NCBI GenBank assembly: GCA_021298245.1
Contig: JAJTDZ010000001.1
Coordinates: forward strand, 62,001-126,000
DNA: 64,000 nt
Source: Algoriphagus sp.
Lineage (GTDB): Bacteria; Bacteroidota; Bacteroidia; Cytophagales; Cyclobacteriaceae
Reading direction: 5' to 3'
Positions 44,982-54,092 of the stretch are shown here, in pieces. Each line of letters starts with the position of its first letter. The first letter of the stretch is position 1. The position numbers and the translations under genes are program-made. The notes under the pieces were generated by a model that saw only the letters and a program-made list of their open reading frames with translations, made no database searches and was not told the DNA's origin.

Positions 44982-45175
44982 GTGAATAGGGAATAATCTC
45001 GGATGAAGCAAGTTACCTACTTTTTCCTAATGATTAAGAGAATAATAGGAATTGCTAATCTTTAGTTCTAGGTTATTTAGGAATTCACCCAAGCAGGAAA
45101 AGGAAAAACTCAACTTTCAATTTTTCTTTTCTCAAGTCCTCCTCTTGCTTACCTTCGTGGTATCAAATCAGAAAA

Positions 45176-45790
45176 ATGGCTTTAGCTACAGCAATAAAAA
45201 TCAATGGAGTGAATCATCTCACGGATGCCAGGTATTGTGCAGGAATGCATGTGGATATGTTGGGATTTTGCTTGGAAGAAACCTCACCAAGATTCCTTTC
45301 TCCTGACCTTTACAGAGATATCACCGGATGGATATCGGGAGTTGATTTGGTGGCTGAATTTTCAACTAGCAAGGCTTCAACAATACAAGAAGCGCTTAAA
45401 CTGTATCCGGGAATAAGCCACGTTGAATGCGAGGAGTTGGAGAGCCTGCTACTTTTGAGAGGTAAGAATCTAGGCTTGATCTACAAGACTTCCATAGAGC
45501 AATGGATGCAGCAACAAGAGCTTTCTGAAAAGCTAAAAGATCAGAAAATCACATTACACTTCACTTCACAATATCCTTTTTTAAATTCTGATTATCAGAA
45601 ATTTATAATCAACTCATCATCGTTTGCTAGCATTTACCTAGGATTTGGTATCAACGCTGAAAACGCCAAAGAGCTAAGCCAGATGCCTGGAGTTTCGGGA
45701 CTAGCACTAGATGCTGGTGATGAAATAAAGCCTGGGTTAAGGGACTTTGAACAATTAGCAGATATTTTAGAAAGACTAGAAGAGGAATAA
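45176..45790 (+). CDS. TrpF-like (phosphoribosylanthranilate isomerase-family) protein lacking the catalytic Cys
   Basis: 204 residues of TIM-barrel type. The start IKINGVNHLTDARYCAGMHVDMLGF (split: KINGVNHLTDARYC, then MHVDMLGF) aligns with the TrpF start KICG-T---DA---...D-LGF, but the catalytic Cys position is Asn10. The C-terminal GFGINAENAKELSQMPGVSGLALDAG keeps the phosphate-loop arrangement in part (GI-A-N). The catalytic Asp is not obvious. No other trp gene is near. Either a degenerate paralogue with a new role or a divergent isomerase. Single gene divergent from the S8 peptidase. Confidence 0.75.
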   Translation: MALATAIKINGVNHLTDARYCAGMHVDMLGFCLEETSPRFLSPDLYRDITGWISGVDLVAEFSTSKASTIQEALKLYPGISHVECEELESLLLLRGKNLGLIYKTSIEQWMQQQELSEKLKDQKITLHFTSQYPFLNSDYQKFIINSSSFASIYLGFGINAENAKELSQMPGVSGLALDAGDEIKPGLRDFEQLADILERLEEE

Positions 45791-45823
45791 TTTTTTTTGT
45801 ATCTCCACTATCCAATTTCAATT

Positions 45824-46777
45824 CTACACCATATCCCAAAGATCAGACTGAGTATAGGGACTGTTAGAACCTGTGAAAAAGGTGCCATCCACAAACCTAT
45901 GTGAAACTCCTATGTGGTTTAATTTCTCTAGGTCTTCCGTGGATAAAGTAAGGTTTGCAGCCTCAAAATTTTCTTGAATTCTCTGGGGATTTACTGATTT
46001 TGGAATGACGGCTATTCCTCTTTGCATGGACCAAGTTAAAAGGATTTGACCACAAGTCACTTGATGCTTTTGGGCAATCTCCCCTACAATTGCATTGGTC
46101 AAAAGCTTTGGATCGTTTTGGTGACGCTCTGCCCTTGAATCTGGAGAACCTAAAGGAGAGTATGCGGTCAACAAGATCTGGTGTTGCCTACAGAAAGAAA
46201 CCAAGTTTTCTTGAGGCAAAAAGGGATGCATTTCAATTTGATTCATTTCGGGATGTTCCCCATTCATAGCCAACAATTCCTTCAATTTGGCTTGATTAAA
46301 GTTAGAAACCCCTATATGCTTTGCTAAGCCGCTTTGCTTTTGAACTTGCATCGCTTCCCAGGTTTGACTCAAGGGTACATCCTGATAGGTATAATATTCC
46401 TCTCTTTGAGTGGCAAACACCACTCCAGGCTTGTAGGAAATGGGCCAATGTACCAAATACAGGTCCAAGTAATCCAATCGTAGATCCGTCAAGGATTTTT
46501 CTAAAGCAGGATGTACGTCCTCGTAGCGATGGGAACTGTTCCAAAGTTTGGAAGTGACAAAAAGTTCATTTCGTTTGACCAAACCTTCCGCCAAGGCATC
46601 GGCTATCCCCTGACCCACCTCTTTCTCATTTTGATAAATCGAGGCACAATCCAAATGCCTATATCCAGATTTAATTGCCCAAAAAACTGCTTTTCTAACT
46701 TCACCCGGCTGACTTTTCCAAGTACCAAGTCCTAAAATTGGCAAAGCATCGCCATTGGTAAAAAAGAGATTTTTCAT
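45824..46777 (-). CDS. Aldo/keto reductase
   Basis: 317-residue NADPH-dependent carbonyl reductase of the AKR family. Catalytic tetrad pieces: GYRHLDCASIYQNE (Asp, Tyr), VTSKLWNS (Lys) and YLVHWPI (His). Also HIGVSNFN, NQIEMHPFLPQ and the cofactor motif AVIPKSVNPQRIQEN. It resembles the AKR1/aldehyde-reductase type that acts on aldoses and aldehydes. Convergent with the TrpF-like gene. No operon partner is certain. Confidence 0.92.
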   Translation of the reverse strand: MKNLFFTNGDALPILGLGTWKSQPGEVRKAVFWAIKSGYRHLDCASIYQNEKEVGQGIADALAEGLVKRNELFVTSKLWNSSHRYEDVHPALEKSLTDLRLDYLDLYLVHWPISYKPGVVFATQREEYYTYQDVPLSQTWEAMQVQKQSGLAKHIGVSNFNQAKLKELLAMNGEHPEMNQIEMHPFLPQENLVSFCRQHQILLTAYSPLGSPDSRAERHQNDPKLLTNAIVGEIAQKHQVTCGQILLTWSMQRGIAVIPKSVNPQRIQENFEAANLTLSTEDLEKLNHIGVSHRFVDGTFFTGSNSPYTQSDLWDMV

Positions 46778-46840
46778 ATCAGATAATCGTAATTAAGGGT
46801 CTATTTATTTATCACTAATTGTTTACAACGAATTGGACAG

Positions 46841-48244
46841 CTATTCGTCTATTTTTGTCTCCAAATACTTTTTAAATCTATTCATCACCCAAAGATGCAA
46901 TCGAGCTTGCGTAGTAATGTACAAGAACCAGGGTAACCTAGGCACAAACTCGTGGATTGCAGAGAGAATATACCTACTATCTAATACTTCTCTAAACTCC
47001 AACCATCCGTAATCAAAGCGCTTGACCAACCAGCCCCCAGTAATGTAAAAAAGTTGCCGTTGACTATCGCTCCTATCTGGAATGTGAGTCAATTCGAGCA
47101 TGGGGTTTTTTCCCCACATCAAATAAAAGCCGAGGGCTCCTTGCTCACTTACCTTTCCTTTGATAACAAACCGGAAGAAAGAAGGCAACCAAATGGCATA
47201 GCGATCGGCTACCCAAAGGGCGGAGTTTCTTCCCATATTGCTCATGCGCTGTATGGACCTTACGGTATTTTTCTGCTCTTTTTGGTAGGTAAATTTTGGT
47301 AATTGGGGATTTTCGATTGGATTTAGGGCCAAAGAAACTGCCTCTTCGTAAGATAAATATTCTATAGGTTTTAAATCAAAAGCACGATTAGAATCTACTA
47401 CCAAGGTATGTTTTAAACTCTCTACCAAAGGGGAAACCAATTGCGGAGGTGATTTACCAAAAAAACCCACCCAAAACTTGGAGAAACCTAAAGAAAACAC
47501 AGGGACAGAAAAAATTAATCTCCTTTTTCCCATTACCTGAGCAGTCCTGGCCAGCATATTTTTGTAACTTAATACCTCAGGACTTCCAATTTCATAGGTT
47601 TTGTCGTAGGCGTTCGGGTTTCCAATACATGCATCCATGATAGAAAGCGTATCTTCTAATGAAATCGGCTGAGTCAAAGATTCTGTCCATTTGGGACACA
47701 TCAGGACAGGTAATTTCTGAACCAAGTTTTTAATCATATCAAAACTTGAACCCCCAGGTCCTACAATAATCGAGGCCCGAATGGCGGTGAGTTTTGCTGT
47801 CCTCGAACCTAAGGTTTGCTCTACCTCTAACCTACTCTTCAGGTGCCTAGAAAGAAATTCTTCCGGTTCCTTAGGAATCAGTCCACCTAAATAAATGAGT
47901 TGCTTTATCCCATTGATTTCTGCAGCACGACTAAAATTATCTGCTAAAATCAAATCGGTATCCTCAAAACTTACTTGATTCAGGCGTGCCGAAGCACTCA
48001 TGGAGTGCACCAGGTAAATGGCCACATCAACTCCCCGGAGGGCTTCAACCGTGGAAGATATGGAATAAAGCTCTACTTGTCTCCATTCAACCTCCGGGTA
48101 GGGATTAGAAGCTACTTTGCCTCTACTCAAACCAATGAGATGGTATTTTTCTTTGAATCGGGAAATAAACCACCTTCCAATGTACCCCCCAGCTCCTGCT
48201 AGAGCAACTTTAATTTTTCTTGAATCTGGAGAAGCTGCTGACAT
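46841..48244 (-). CDS. NAD(P)-binding SDR-like protein with C-terminal DUF2867
   Basis: 467 residues. The N-terminal half is an atypical extended SDR/NmrA-like Rossmann domain (VALAGAGGYIGRWFISRF; IYLVHSMSAS; LIYLGGLIP; RASIIVGPGGSSF). The C-terminal half, from about residue 310, is of the DUF2867 type (LWVADRYAIWLPSFFRF; QRQLFYITGGWLVKRFDYGWLEFREVLD; PWFLYITTQARLHLWVMNRF). This two-part architecture is known in Bacteroidota and actinobacteria but its reaction is unclear. The gene is monocistronic between the aldo/keto reductase and the sugar-oxidation cluster. Confidence 0.82.
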   Translation of the reverse strand: MSAASPDSRKIKVALAGAGGYIGRWFISRFKEKYHLIGLSRGKVASNPYPEVEWRQVELYSISSTVEALRGVDVAIYLVHSMSASARLNQVSFEDTDLILADNFSRAAEINGIKQLIYLGGLIPKEPEEFLSRHLKSRLEVEQTLGSRTAKLTAIRASIIVGPGGSSFDMIKNLVQKLPVLMCPKWTESLTQPISLEDTLSIMDACIGNPNAYDKTYEIGSPEVLSYKNMLARTAQVMGKRRLIFSVPVFSLGFSKFWVGFFGKSPPQLVSPLVESLKHTLVVDSNRAFDLKPIEYLSYEEAVSLALNPIENPQLPKFTYQKEQKNTVRSIQRMSNMGRNSALWVADRYAIWLPSFFRFVIKGKVSEQGALGFYLMWGKNPMLELTHIPDRSDSQRQLFYITGGWLVKRFDYGWLEFREVLDSRYILSAIHEFVPRLPWFLYITTQARLHLWVMNRFKKYLETKIDE

Positions 48245-48301
48245 AAGAAAGGCTTAAACAAGAAAGTAACCCCCATCACCTAAGTAAAGTTTAGTTGCCC
48301 C

Positions 48302-49669
48302 TTATTTCAAAGCCAGTTCCAAAGCCTTGGTTGTGGTGTAATATTTTGTGATGGTATTGGGTACCTCCCATTCAGGAACTTGACCTTGACGAAGAAAATC
48401 TACATATCGATCCGTCACTTGTGCAAAGTGTGCCTCGTGCCCATTATAGTAGGAATTTGGAATTACTATCTTGAATTCCCCGGAAGGAAGTTTTTGGAGG
48501 TCTATTCCAGGATAACGGTTTTGAAGGGTTATTTTTACTGCGTTTACAAGTTCCTGAGCATGGCTTTCCTGAAGTTTCACGTACAATACCGGTTTATATC
48601 CTTCTTCTTTTCCTTGTCGAATGATTAAAGAAGCTTTGGTACCCCGCATCAGGCTATAATGAGTATCTCCGGCCCCCTCAGGAGCTTGAAAATTCCAAAT
48701 CACACTGACTTTTGCATGCTTCCCTCTCAAGGTATACTGAAACTCTCCATTGCTCATCACCTGTAACATGTCGTCTTGAACATACTTTTCCATATCCGCT
48801 GGAATAACTTCCCGCCGAGTGACTTGCTGAAATTGCTTTTGCGTAAGTGCTGTAGGCCAAATTTTAGAAGCATAGACCTGCACTTCGGTAGTATCCAAAA
48901 TCTGGTTGGGATAGGCTTCCCATTGGATCAAATCTACCAAATGGGTAGTCACGTCTACGATGCCGGTACCCTCTTTTTCCACATCAAAAAACCAAGTGGG
49001 TCGGACCAAGGGAACTCCTGATACTTGTTTGTAAAAATGATGCACTGACTCTTTGGTAATGGAGGGGTTAGTAGGAGAACCTGTTTCCAATTCCCCAAAT
49101 ACCTGAGGCATCATGGAAAGCTCACGTTGCAGGATAGTTGCTATCTCAAACCTTTCTGTCATTATATCAAGCATCAGCAGCTTATTTTCCGAGGCCAGTT
49201 GGTATGCTCTTTTTAATTTTTCAAATCCAATGGCATCGATTACCAAAGGCTTATCGGCATACACATGGATACCTTGCTTCAAAGAAGACAGGATATAGTC
49301 TATTTTTTGATTGTTTTTTCCCGCAAGTACCGCTATGTTACCTGGCTTTTTTTCTAGCATTTGATCTAGAAAATCATCCCCAGTGTACACTTGTAGTTTC
49401 CATGAGGTGGGCGATATTTCCCTAGAATTGTACCCCTCTATACGAGCAAGATGGTCTTGAAGCTCTTGGCCTTTGGGAGCAAAAATATGGGCTACTGAAT
49501 CCACTCCAGCATACATGGTTTTGTGTACCAAACCCGCATGAAAATGACCAGGATCTAAGGTCATGAAGGTAAATGCAGAAGAGGGAGAGGCAGGAGCCAT
49601 TATTTTTTTGGGTAAACAAGAACAAAGAACAGAAAGAAGCAAAACAGGTATACAGCCAGAAAAACGCAT
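48302..49669 (-). CDS. Lipoprotein Gfo/Idh/MocA-type oxidoreductase
   Basis: 455 residues with a lipoprotein-like signal (LLSVLCSC, lipid Cys about 16-18). The Rossmann region is weakly canonical (FTFMTLDPGHFHAGLVHKTM in place of GxGxxG), then VLAGKNNQKIDYI, HVYADKPLVID (DKP form of the EKP motif) and a C-terminal dehydrogenase domain with GTGIVDVTTHLVDL and a distinctive ending (PNSYYNGHEAHFAQVT). Relatives sit in clusters with ThuA and PmoA-like proteins for sugar or glycoside oxidation. It follows the Tat-exported oxidoreductase with a 20-base gap. Confidence 0.82.
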   Translation of the reverse strand: MRFSGCIPVLLLSVLCSCLPKKIMAPASPSSAFTFMTLDPGHFHAGLVHKTMYAGVDSVAHIFAPKGQELQDHLARIEGYNSREISPTSWKLQVYTGDDFLDQMLEKKPGNIAVLAGKNNQKIDYILSSLKQGIHVYADKPLVIDAIGFEKLKRAYQLASENKLLMLDIMTERFEIATILQRELSMMPQVFGELETGSPTNPSITKESVHHFYKQVSGVPLVRPTWFFDVEKEGTGIVDVTTHLVDLIQWEAYPNQILDTTEVQVYASKIWPTALTQKQFQQVTRREVIPADMEKYVQDDMLQVMSNGEFQYTLRGKHAKVSVIWNFQAPEGAGDTHYSLMRGTKASLIIRQGKEEGYKPVLYVKLQESHAQELVNAVKITLQNRYPGIDLQKLPSGEFKIVIPNSYYNGHEAHFAQVTDRYVDFLRQGQVPEWEVPNTITKYYTTTKALELALK

Positions 49670-49689
49670 ATAGAGGTGTGATATTTATC

Positions 49690-51069
49690 CTATCGATTTG
49701 CTTGATAAACCTTGTCTGTTCCCCAAGGCGTACGCTGAGTCCTACTTAAATAACTATTTGCTTCCGCATCGTTGACAAATTCTTCTTTTGAAGAATTCCA
49801 TTCCAGCTTTCTTCCCAATTTCATGGCAATATGACTGATCAAACATACAGAGCAGGATCGGTGACCAATTTCTACAGGAGAAAGCAATTCTGCTTTTTCT
49901 TGAATAGCATCTAGCCAATTGCCGTGATGAGAGGAACTTTGAGTGAACTTAACTTCATTTTCTGTCAAGACCGAGTTCAAGATTTTTGGATCTGAAGCAT
50001 CTAGTGCTTTGGCATTGTTGCCTTGGGTAACCGGGTCGGAAGACGAAGCCACATAATTTCCTCTTGACACCCAGATCCATCCTTCTGAGCCCTCGTACCT
50101 GATTCCATTGGGATAATTTCCCGAACAAAGCATCACCAATCCGCTGTCGTAGGTAGCTTTCACCATAAAGTCACCGTGTACATTCCAAAATCCACTTCTA
50201 GGAAAATCTGCCACCGCTTCGATGTACTGGGGTCCATAAAATTCTGTATTCATCCCCCAAGCAGCAGAATCAAAATGATGCTGCCCCCATCCCGTAATCA
50301 TTCCTGCTCCATAATTTTCATGTCGCAACCAGCCTGGACGACTGTAATCGTGCTGGGGGTGTACTCCAATCTCAGCATAAGGAATTTCAGGCGTTGATCC
50401 CAACCACATCTCGTAATTCAAGTTGGATGGAATAGGCATAGGAGTGGCGGCAGGACCCGAGGGATCTCCAGGAAGGCCAATTTTTACGGTATGCAGCGCT
50501 CCTATCCTACCGTTTCGAACCAGTTCTGCAGCACGCCTAAACTGTTCGCTTGATCGTTGCTGCGTACCTAATTGCAACTTTATGCCAGTTTTTTGCACTA
50601 CTTCGACCAACTGACGACCTTCCTTGATGGTAAGGGAGGTTGGTTTTTGAAGGTAAACGTGCTTTCCTGCCAAAGCTGCTTCCATGGCGGGTTGCGCATG
50701 CCAATGATCTGGAGTGGAAATGATCACAGCATCTATATCCTTGGAAAGCAAGAGTTCTCTATAATCTCCAAAGGTCTTTACCTCCAAGTAAGGTTTTCCC
50801 ATTTTTTCAGCATAAGCTGCTTCTATGTATTGCTTCCCTTCTAGCATCCGTTTGCTATCCAGGTCTGATACCGCGACTATCCTAGCTACCTCATGTTTCC
50901 ATGTACTGGGTAGATCATGCTCTCTGGCAATACGTCCTGCACCTATCTGCCCTATTTGAATGGTATTGCTTGGTGCATTTTTTCCAAATACAGAAGCAGG
51001 AACCAAGGTGGGAATCCCAAAGGCTGCTGTAGCGAGGGCGGTTTTTTTTATAAAATTTCTTCTTTTCAT
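49690..51069 (-). CDS. Tat-exported Gfo/Idh/MocA family oxidoreductase
   Basis: 459 residues. Twin-arginine start KRRNFIKKTALATAAFG (RR at 3-4), Rossmann GQIGAGRIAREHD, DWHAQPAM-type STPDHWHAQPAM and QKPTSLTIKEG in place of EKP. The substrate-domain blocks GAGMITGWGQHHFDSAAWG and the terminal RTPWGTDKVYQ look complete. As with the paralogue at 4897-6357, the enzyme should be exported with its NAD(P) bound. It lies 29 bases after the PmoA-like gene and ahead of the lipoprotein paralogue, in one likely operon. Confidence 0.88.
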   Translation of the reverse strand: MKRRNFIKKTALATAAFGIPTLVPASVFGKNAPSNTIQIGQIGAGRIAREHDLPSTWKHEVARIVAVSDLDSKRMLEGKQYIEAAYAEKMGKPYLEVKTFGDYRELLLSKDIDAVIISTPDHWHAQPAMEAALAGKHVYLQKPTSLTIKEGRQLVEVVQKTGIKLQLGTQQRSSEQFRRAAELVRNGRIGALHTVKIGLPGDPSGPAATPMPIPSNLNYEMWLGSTPEIPYAEIGVHPQHDYSRPGWLRHENYGAGMITGWGQHHFDSAAWGMNTEFYGPQYIEAVADFPRSGFWNVHGDFMVKATYDSGLVMLCSGNYPNGIRYEGSEGWIWVSRGNYVASSSDPVTQGNNAKALDASDPKILNSVLTENEVKFTQSSSHHGNWLDAIQEKAELLSPVEIGHRSCSVCLISHIAMKLGRKLEWNSSKEEFVNDAEANSYLSRTQRTPWGTDKVYQANR

Positions 51070-51098
51070 AGGCTGAAAATGAATTCACTTAGTTCAAT

Positions 51099-52067
51099 TT
51101 ATTTTACAAAGGCCTTCCAATACTCTTCCGCTTCTTGAACCGAAAGCTCTCCATCAAAAACAATCAAGCGGTAAGACAAGCGATAGGTTTTATTGGCTTG
51201 GATTTCCCAAGAGTTGTATCGTATAGGACAAAATTCAATGAAGACATTTCCTTTTCCATCGTATTGTCCTAAAGGCCACACCCGTAAAGGTTCTGGGTGG
51301 GCGGGGTTACCTGTATGGCTTAAAAATAAGATTCCGCTCATTCCTGCAGCAGATGGAGTTTGACCTTTGACCATAATCCATTTGGCTAAGGAACCATCGG
51401 CAGTGGCTCTATCCTTTCCCTCTGAAGTTAGGATGCTGCTGTTGTCATCTCCCCAAAGTTCGGTCGCCCGAAATCCTATTCCTCCTCCGTAACGGTAATC
51501 GTCCAATAAAATTCCTCCTGGCAATGGGGTACTAAAGCTAGAAGTATATTCTAGCATATACCTTCCCTTGTCGGCAGGCTTGACTTTAATTCTCAATTCT
51601 TCCACCAAAGCTATTTGTTCCTTTTCGGGAGCAAGGAGGTCCAGGTGATGTTGGACCACTGTCAATTCTGCAGCTCCCCCGGCAACTTTTTTGGAAAGTA
51701 CTTTTGCAAATTCTACCCGGCCCTTTTTGTCTCCCAAGTTCCAAAAATCCACTTCTTTTCCCCCTACTGTGGCTCTTGCCCAGGGACCCCAAATGCCGTA
51801 ATGATGGTAATGATCCTGTGGTTGAATTCTTGTTAAAATCTGTCCTGAAGGGGATGCTAGGGGATGAATAAATCCTGATTTACTAAACACAGGATTAACC
51901 CCATCAGGTACAGGCTCTTGGCTGCTTTGGTAACTGACTACACGCTGCCCATTTATGAGAAAATCAAAACCTTTGGAAGTTTCCTGCAGGGTAACCCCTT
52001 GACCACAGGCAAAGTCAAAAAATAAAACTTGACATAAGATTAGAAGCAAATTTCTTTTGAAAGGCAT
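51099..52067 (-). CDS. DUF6807 (PmoA-like) exported protein
   Basis: 322 residues with signal peptide (cleavage about residue 22, after FACG). The beta-sandwich family is annotated as PmoA or DUF6807 because of faint similarity to a methane monooxygenase subunit. Key stretch: SGFIHPLASPSGQILTRIQP then DHYHHYGIWGPW, with a His cluster likely to bind metal or sugar; later YGGGIGFRATELWGD and PLRVWPLGQYDG. It is found in sugar-degradation clusters with Gfo/Idh and ThuA proteins, as here. It has nothing to do with methane in this setting. Confidence 0.85.
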   Translation of the reverse strand: MPFKRNLLLILCQVLFFDFACGQGVTLQETSKGFDFLINGQRVVSYQSSQEPVPDGVNPVFSKSGFIHPLASPSGQILTRIQPQDHYHHYGIWGPWARATVGGKEVDFWNLGDKKGRVEFAKVLSKKVAGGAAELTVVQHHLDLLAPEKEQIALVEELRIKVKPADKGRYMLEYTSSFSTPLPGGILLDDYRYGGGIGFRATELWGDDNSSILTSEGKDRATADGSLAKWIMVKGQTPSAAGMSGILFLSHTGNPAHPEPLRVWPLGQYDGKGNVFIEFCPIRYNSWEIQANKTYRLSYRLIVFDGELSVQEAEEYWKAFVK

Positions 52068-52142
52068 AAGAAATTCAGGTTATTGGGGTTTTGATTCCAA
52101 TTTATTAAAAACTTTGATAAACCAACCTAGCCTTTTCTTCCA

Positions 52143-53078
52143 ATGATACGATTGACTTATTTCAAGGGACTTATTCTTTTCTTGCTTGCTTTACCTTCCT
52201 GGGCTCAAGATTTGTCTCCGCTACGATTCAATGAAGCTTGGAAACAAAAGATTTTTACCCTGGCCCCCGAAAAACCTAGATTTCCAAGTCCCGAAAAACA
52301 TAGGCTGCTTATTTTTTCTCTTCATACCGGTTTTGAGCATTGGGTAATTCCCCATACGGAAGAAATGATCTCCTTGCTGGCAGAGAAAAGTGGTGTCTTT
52401 GAAGTAGTTAGAAGTAAAGACATCCTTGTGTTTGAACCCGACTCCTTGGCCCAATTTGATGCACTCATTCTCAACAATACCTGTTCAAAACCAGATCATC
52501 GCCATCTATTTTGGGATCAACTTAAAGCCCAATTTCCCTTGGAAGATTCTATCCAATTGATGCAACAAGCTCTGCGCTACGAAGAGCACCTTCTAAATTA
52601 TGTGAAAGATGGTGGGGGACTGTTGCTTATCCATGGGGCAGTGACCACGCTGAATAATTCCTCTCGCTTCAGCACTTTGGTAGGAGCAAGTTTCGATTAT
52701 CACCCGCCCCAGCAATTGGTACATGTCCAACTTGAAGATCCCAATCATCCTTTAGTTGCTGCATTTCCAAAAGAAGGATGGTCACACATCGATGAGCCAT
52801 ATTTCTACAAAAATGCATACCAAAACCTTGATTTTAAGCCCTTGATGTACTTTGAAAATAGCCAGATCAGGGACCAGCGAAAGGGTCAAGAACTCAAGGA
52901 AGGCAAGACTTATGTTTCTTGGATCAGGGCTGAAGAAAAAGGCAAGGTGATGTACATTTCCCCATCGCACAATGCTCATAGTTTTGAGAACCCTGCCCTA
53001 CTTCAATTCTTTTTAGATGGTATGCAATACGTGGTAGGGGACGTATCTTGTGATGAAACACCCTTAGGTAAGCAATGA
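52143..53078 (+). CDS. ThuA-like domain protein, exported
   Basis: 311 residues with signal peptide (ending LPSWAQ). A ThuA/GATase1-like fold: RLLIFSLHTGFEHWVIPHTEEM, SLAQFDALILNNTC, VKDGGGLLLIHGAVTT, GWSHIDEPYFY (DEPY/Y motif) and VSWIRAEEKGKVMYISPSHNAHSF near the end. ThuA takes part in trehalose or 3-keto-sugar metabolism, and Bacteroidota carry many ThuA proteins beside Gfo/Idh oxidoreductases. It is divergent from the PmoA-like gene (75 bases), so both arms may share control. Confidence 0.87.
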   Translation: MIRLTYFKGLILFLLALPSWAQDLSPLRFNEAWKQKIFTLAPEKPRFPSPEKHRLLIFSLHTGFEHWVIPHTEEMISLLAEKSGVFEVVRSKDILVFEPDSLAQFDALILNNTCSKPDHRHLFWDQLKAQFPLEDSIQLMQQALRYEEHLLNYVKDGGGLLLIHGAVTTLNNSSRFSTLVGASFDYHPPQQLVHVQLEDPNHPLVAAFPKEGWSHIDEPYFYKNAYQNLDFKPLMYFENSQIRDQRKGQELKEGKTYVSWIRAEEKGKVMYISPSHNAHSFENPALLQFFLDGMQYVVGDVSCDETPLGKQ

Positions 53079-53158
53079 AACCTCAGCTCATTTCGAGTTA
53101 AGGCTGTCCTATCTATTTCATAATTTGCGACAAGCCTATTTTTTTCACAACTTTAGCC

Positions 53159-53782
53159 ATGCAACAAGTGAAGATCCAGGATATTTCCTTTTTGGAAGAA
53201 GATGAGATTTTTTTACTGCCCGAGGACGCCCATCAAATCAGGTCTCAATTTGCATCCTCCAACGAAGAGAATTCTCTTATCTCCTCAGAAAGAGAGGAGC
53301 AGAAGGAGGCAATTGTAGATTACAAGAATCCTAAACCAGAACGTGAACTCCAGAATGAGGCAGAAGATGTGATCCTAGAGGCTGTGCGAGAGCCCATTCC
53401 CCTGCAGGGAAATTTTACCAAAGGCATCTTAATCGTACACGAGGAGGAAAAATTAAACGCCGAAATCATGGACATGTTGGTAAAAATGATCACCGCTTGC
53501 GGTCATTCCATGAATGAAGTTGGGTTAGTTTCTTCCTTGACCTTAGAAAACCGAAGTATGGAAGAGTTTCAGGCCTTGAATGCCCATGTGGTGATTAAAT
53601 TTGGCAGAATCAAGCATCCTATCAATCAATTTTCTTTTGGTGCTTACGAAATTCAATCGGAAGGAGAGACGGAATACCTTTTTGCAGATGCTCTTACAAG
53701 TATAGCTGAGGATAAGTCTTTGAAACGAAAATTATGGTCGGCCTTACAGCTGTTGTTCAACCTCTCCACTAGCAATTCATGA
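53159..53782 (+). CDS. Hypothetical protein, possibly HolD (psi)-like
   Basis: 207 residues, soluble. The N-terminal 85 residues are acidic and low complexity (SSEREEQKEA). From about residue 88 a compact alpha/beta domain appears (GILIVHEEEKLNAEIMDML; MNEVGLVSSLTLE; AHVVIKFGRIKHPI), ending with a helix (LKRKLWSALQLLF). The order strand / helix / EVGLV-type segment / hydrophobic strand / terminal helix resembles DNA polymerase III psi, but identity is too low for certainty. It is first in an operon with DUF3817 and a kinase-like gene (4-base overlap to the next). Confidence 0.7.
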   Translation: MQQVKIQDISFLEEDEIFLLPEDAHQIRSQFASSNEENSLISSEREEQKEAIVDYKNPKPERELQNEAEDVILEAVREPIPLQGNFTKGILIVHEEEKLNAEIMDMLVKMITACGHSMNEVGLVSSLTLENRSMEEFQALNAHVVIKFGRIKHPINQFSFGAYEIQSEGETEYLFADALTSIAEDKSLKRKLWSALQLLFNLSTSNS

Positions 53783-54090
53783 ACACAGAACAACTTCGCT
53801 GGGCCAAAAGATTTAAATGGATAAGTCTATTAGAAGGACTTTCCTTTTTGATCCTTCTTGGCATTGCTATGCCCTTAAAATATGTTTTTGACATGCCATT
53901 GGCCGTCACGTATGTGGGTTGGGTGCATGGCCTTCTGTTTATAATTTACATCTATGCTGTTTTTCCCACAGCTAGAAGCCTGAAATGGGAGTTTGGTCGG
54001 ACATTCTTTGCCTTATTTGCATCCATTTTACCCTTTGGGCCATTTATTTTTGATAGAAATCTGAGGAAGAATCAACAAACTCATTTTTAG
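53779..54090 (+). CDS. DUF3817 family membrane protein
   Basis: 103 residues with three hydrophobic helices. Typical DUF3817 marks: a start with FKWISLLEGLSFLILLGIAMPLKY, the middle GWVHGLLFIIYIYA, and the end FFALFASILPFGPFIFDR. Members are small integral membrane proteins of unknown role. Its ATG overlaps the upstream stop (ATGA) and the next gene starts 2 bases after its stop, so it is translated together with both neighbours. Confidence 0.88.
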   Translation: MNTEQLRWAKRFKWISLLEGLSFLILLGIAMPLKYVFDMPLAVTYVGWVHGLLFIIYIYAVFPTARSLKWEFGRTFFALFASILPFGPFIFDRNLRKNQQTHF

Positions 54091-54092
54091 CA

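Noticed and set aside
51099-52067. Methane monooxygenase subunit (PmoA)
   Set aside because: The family name is historical. The protein is a soluble exported beta-sandwich next to sugar oxidoreductases, with no membrane helices.
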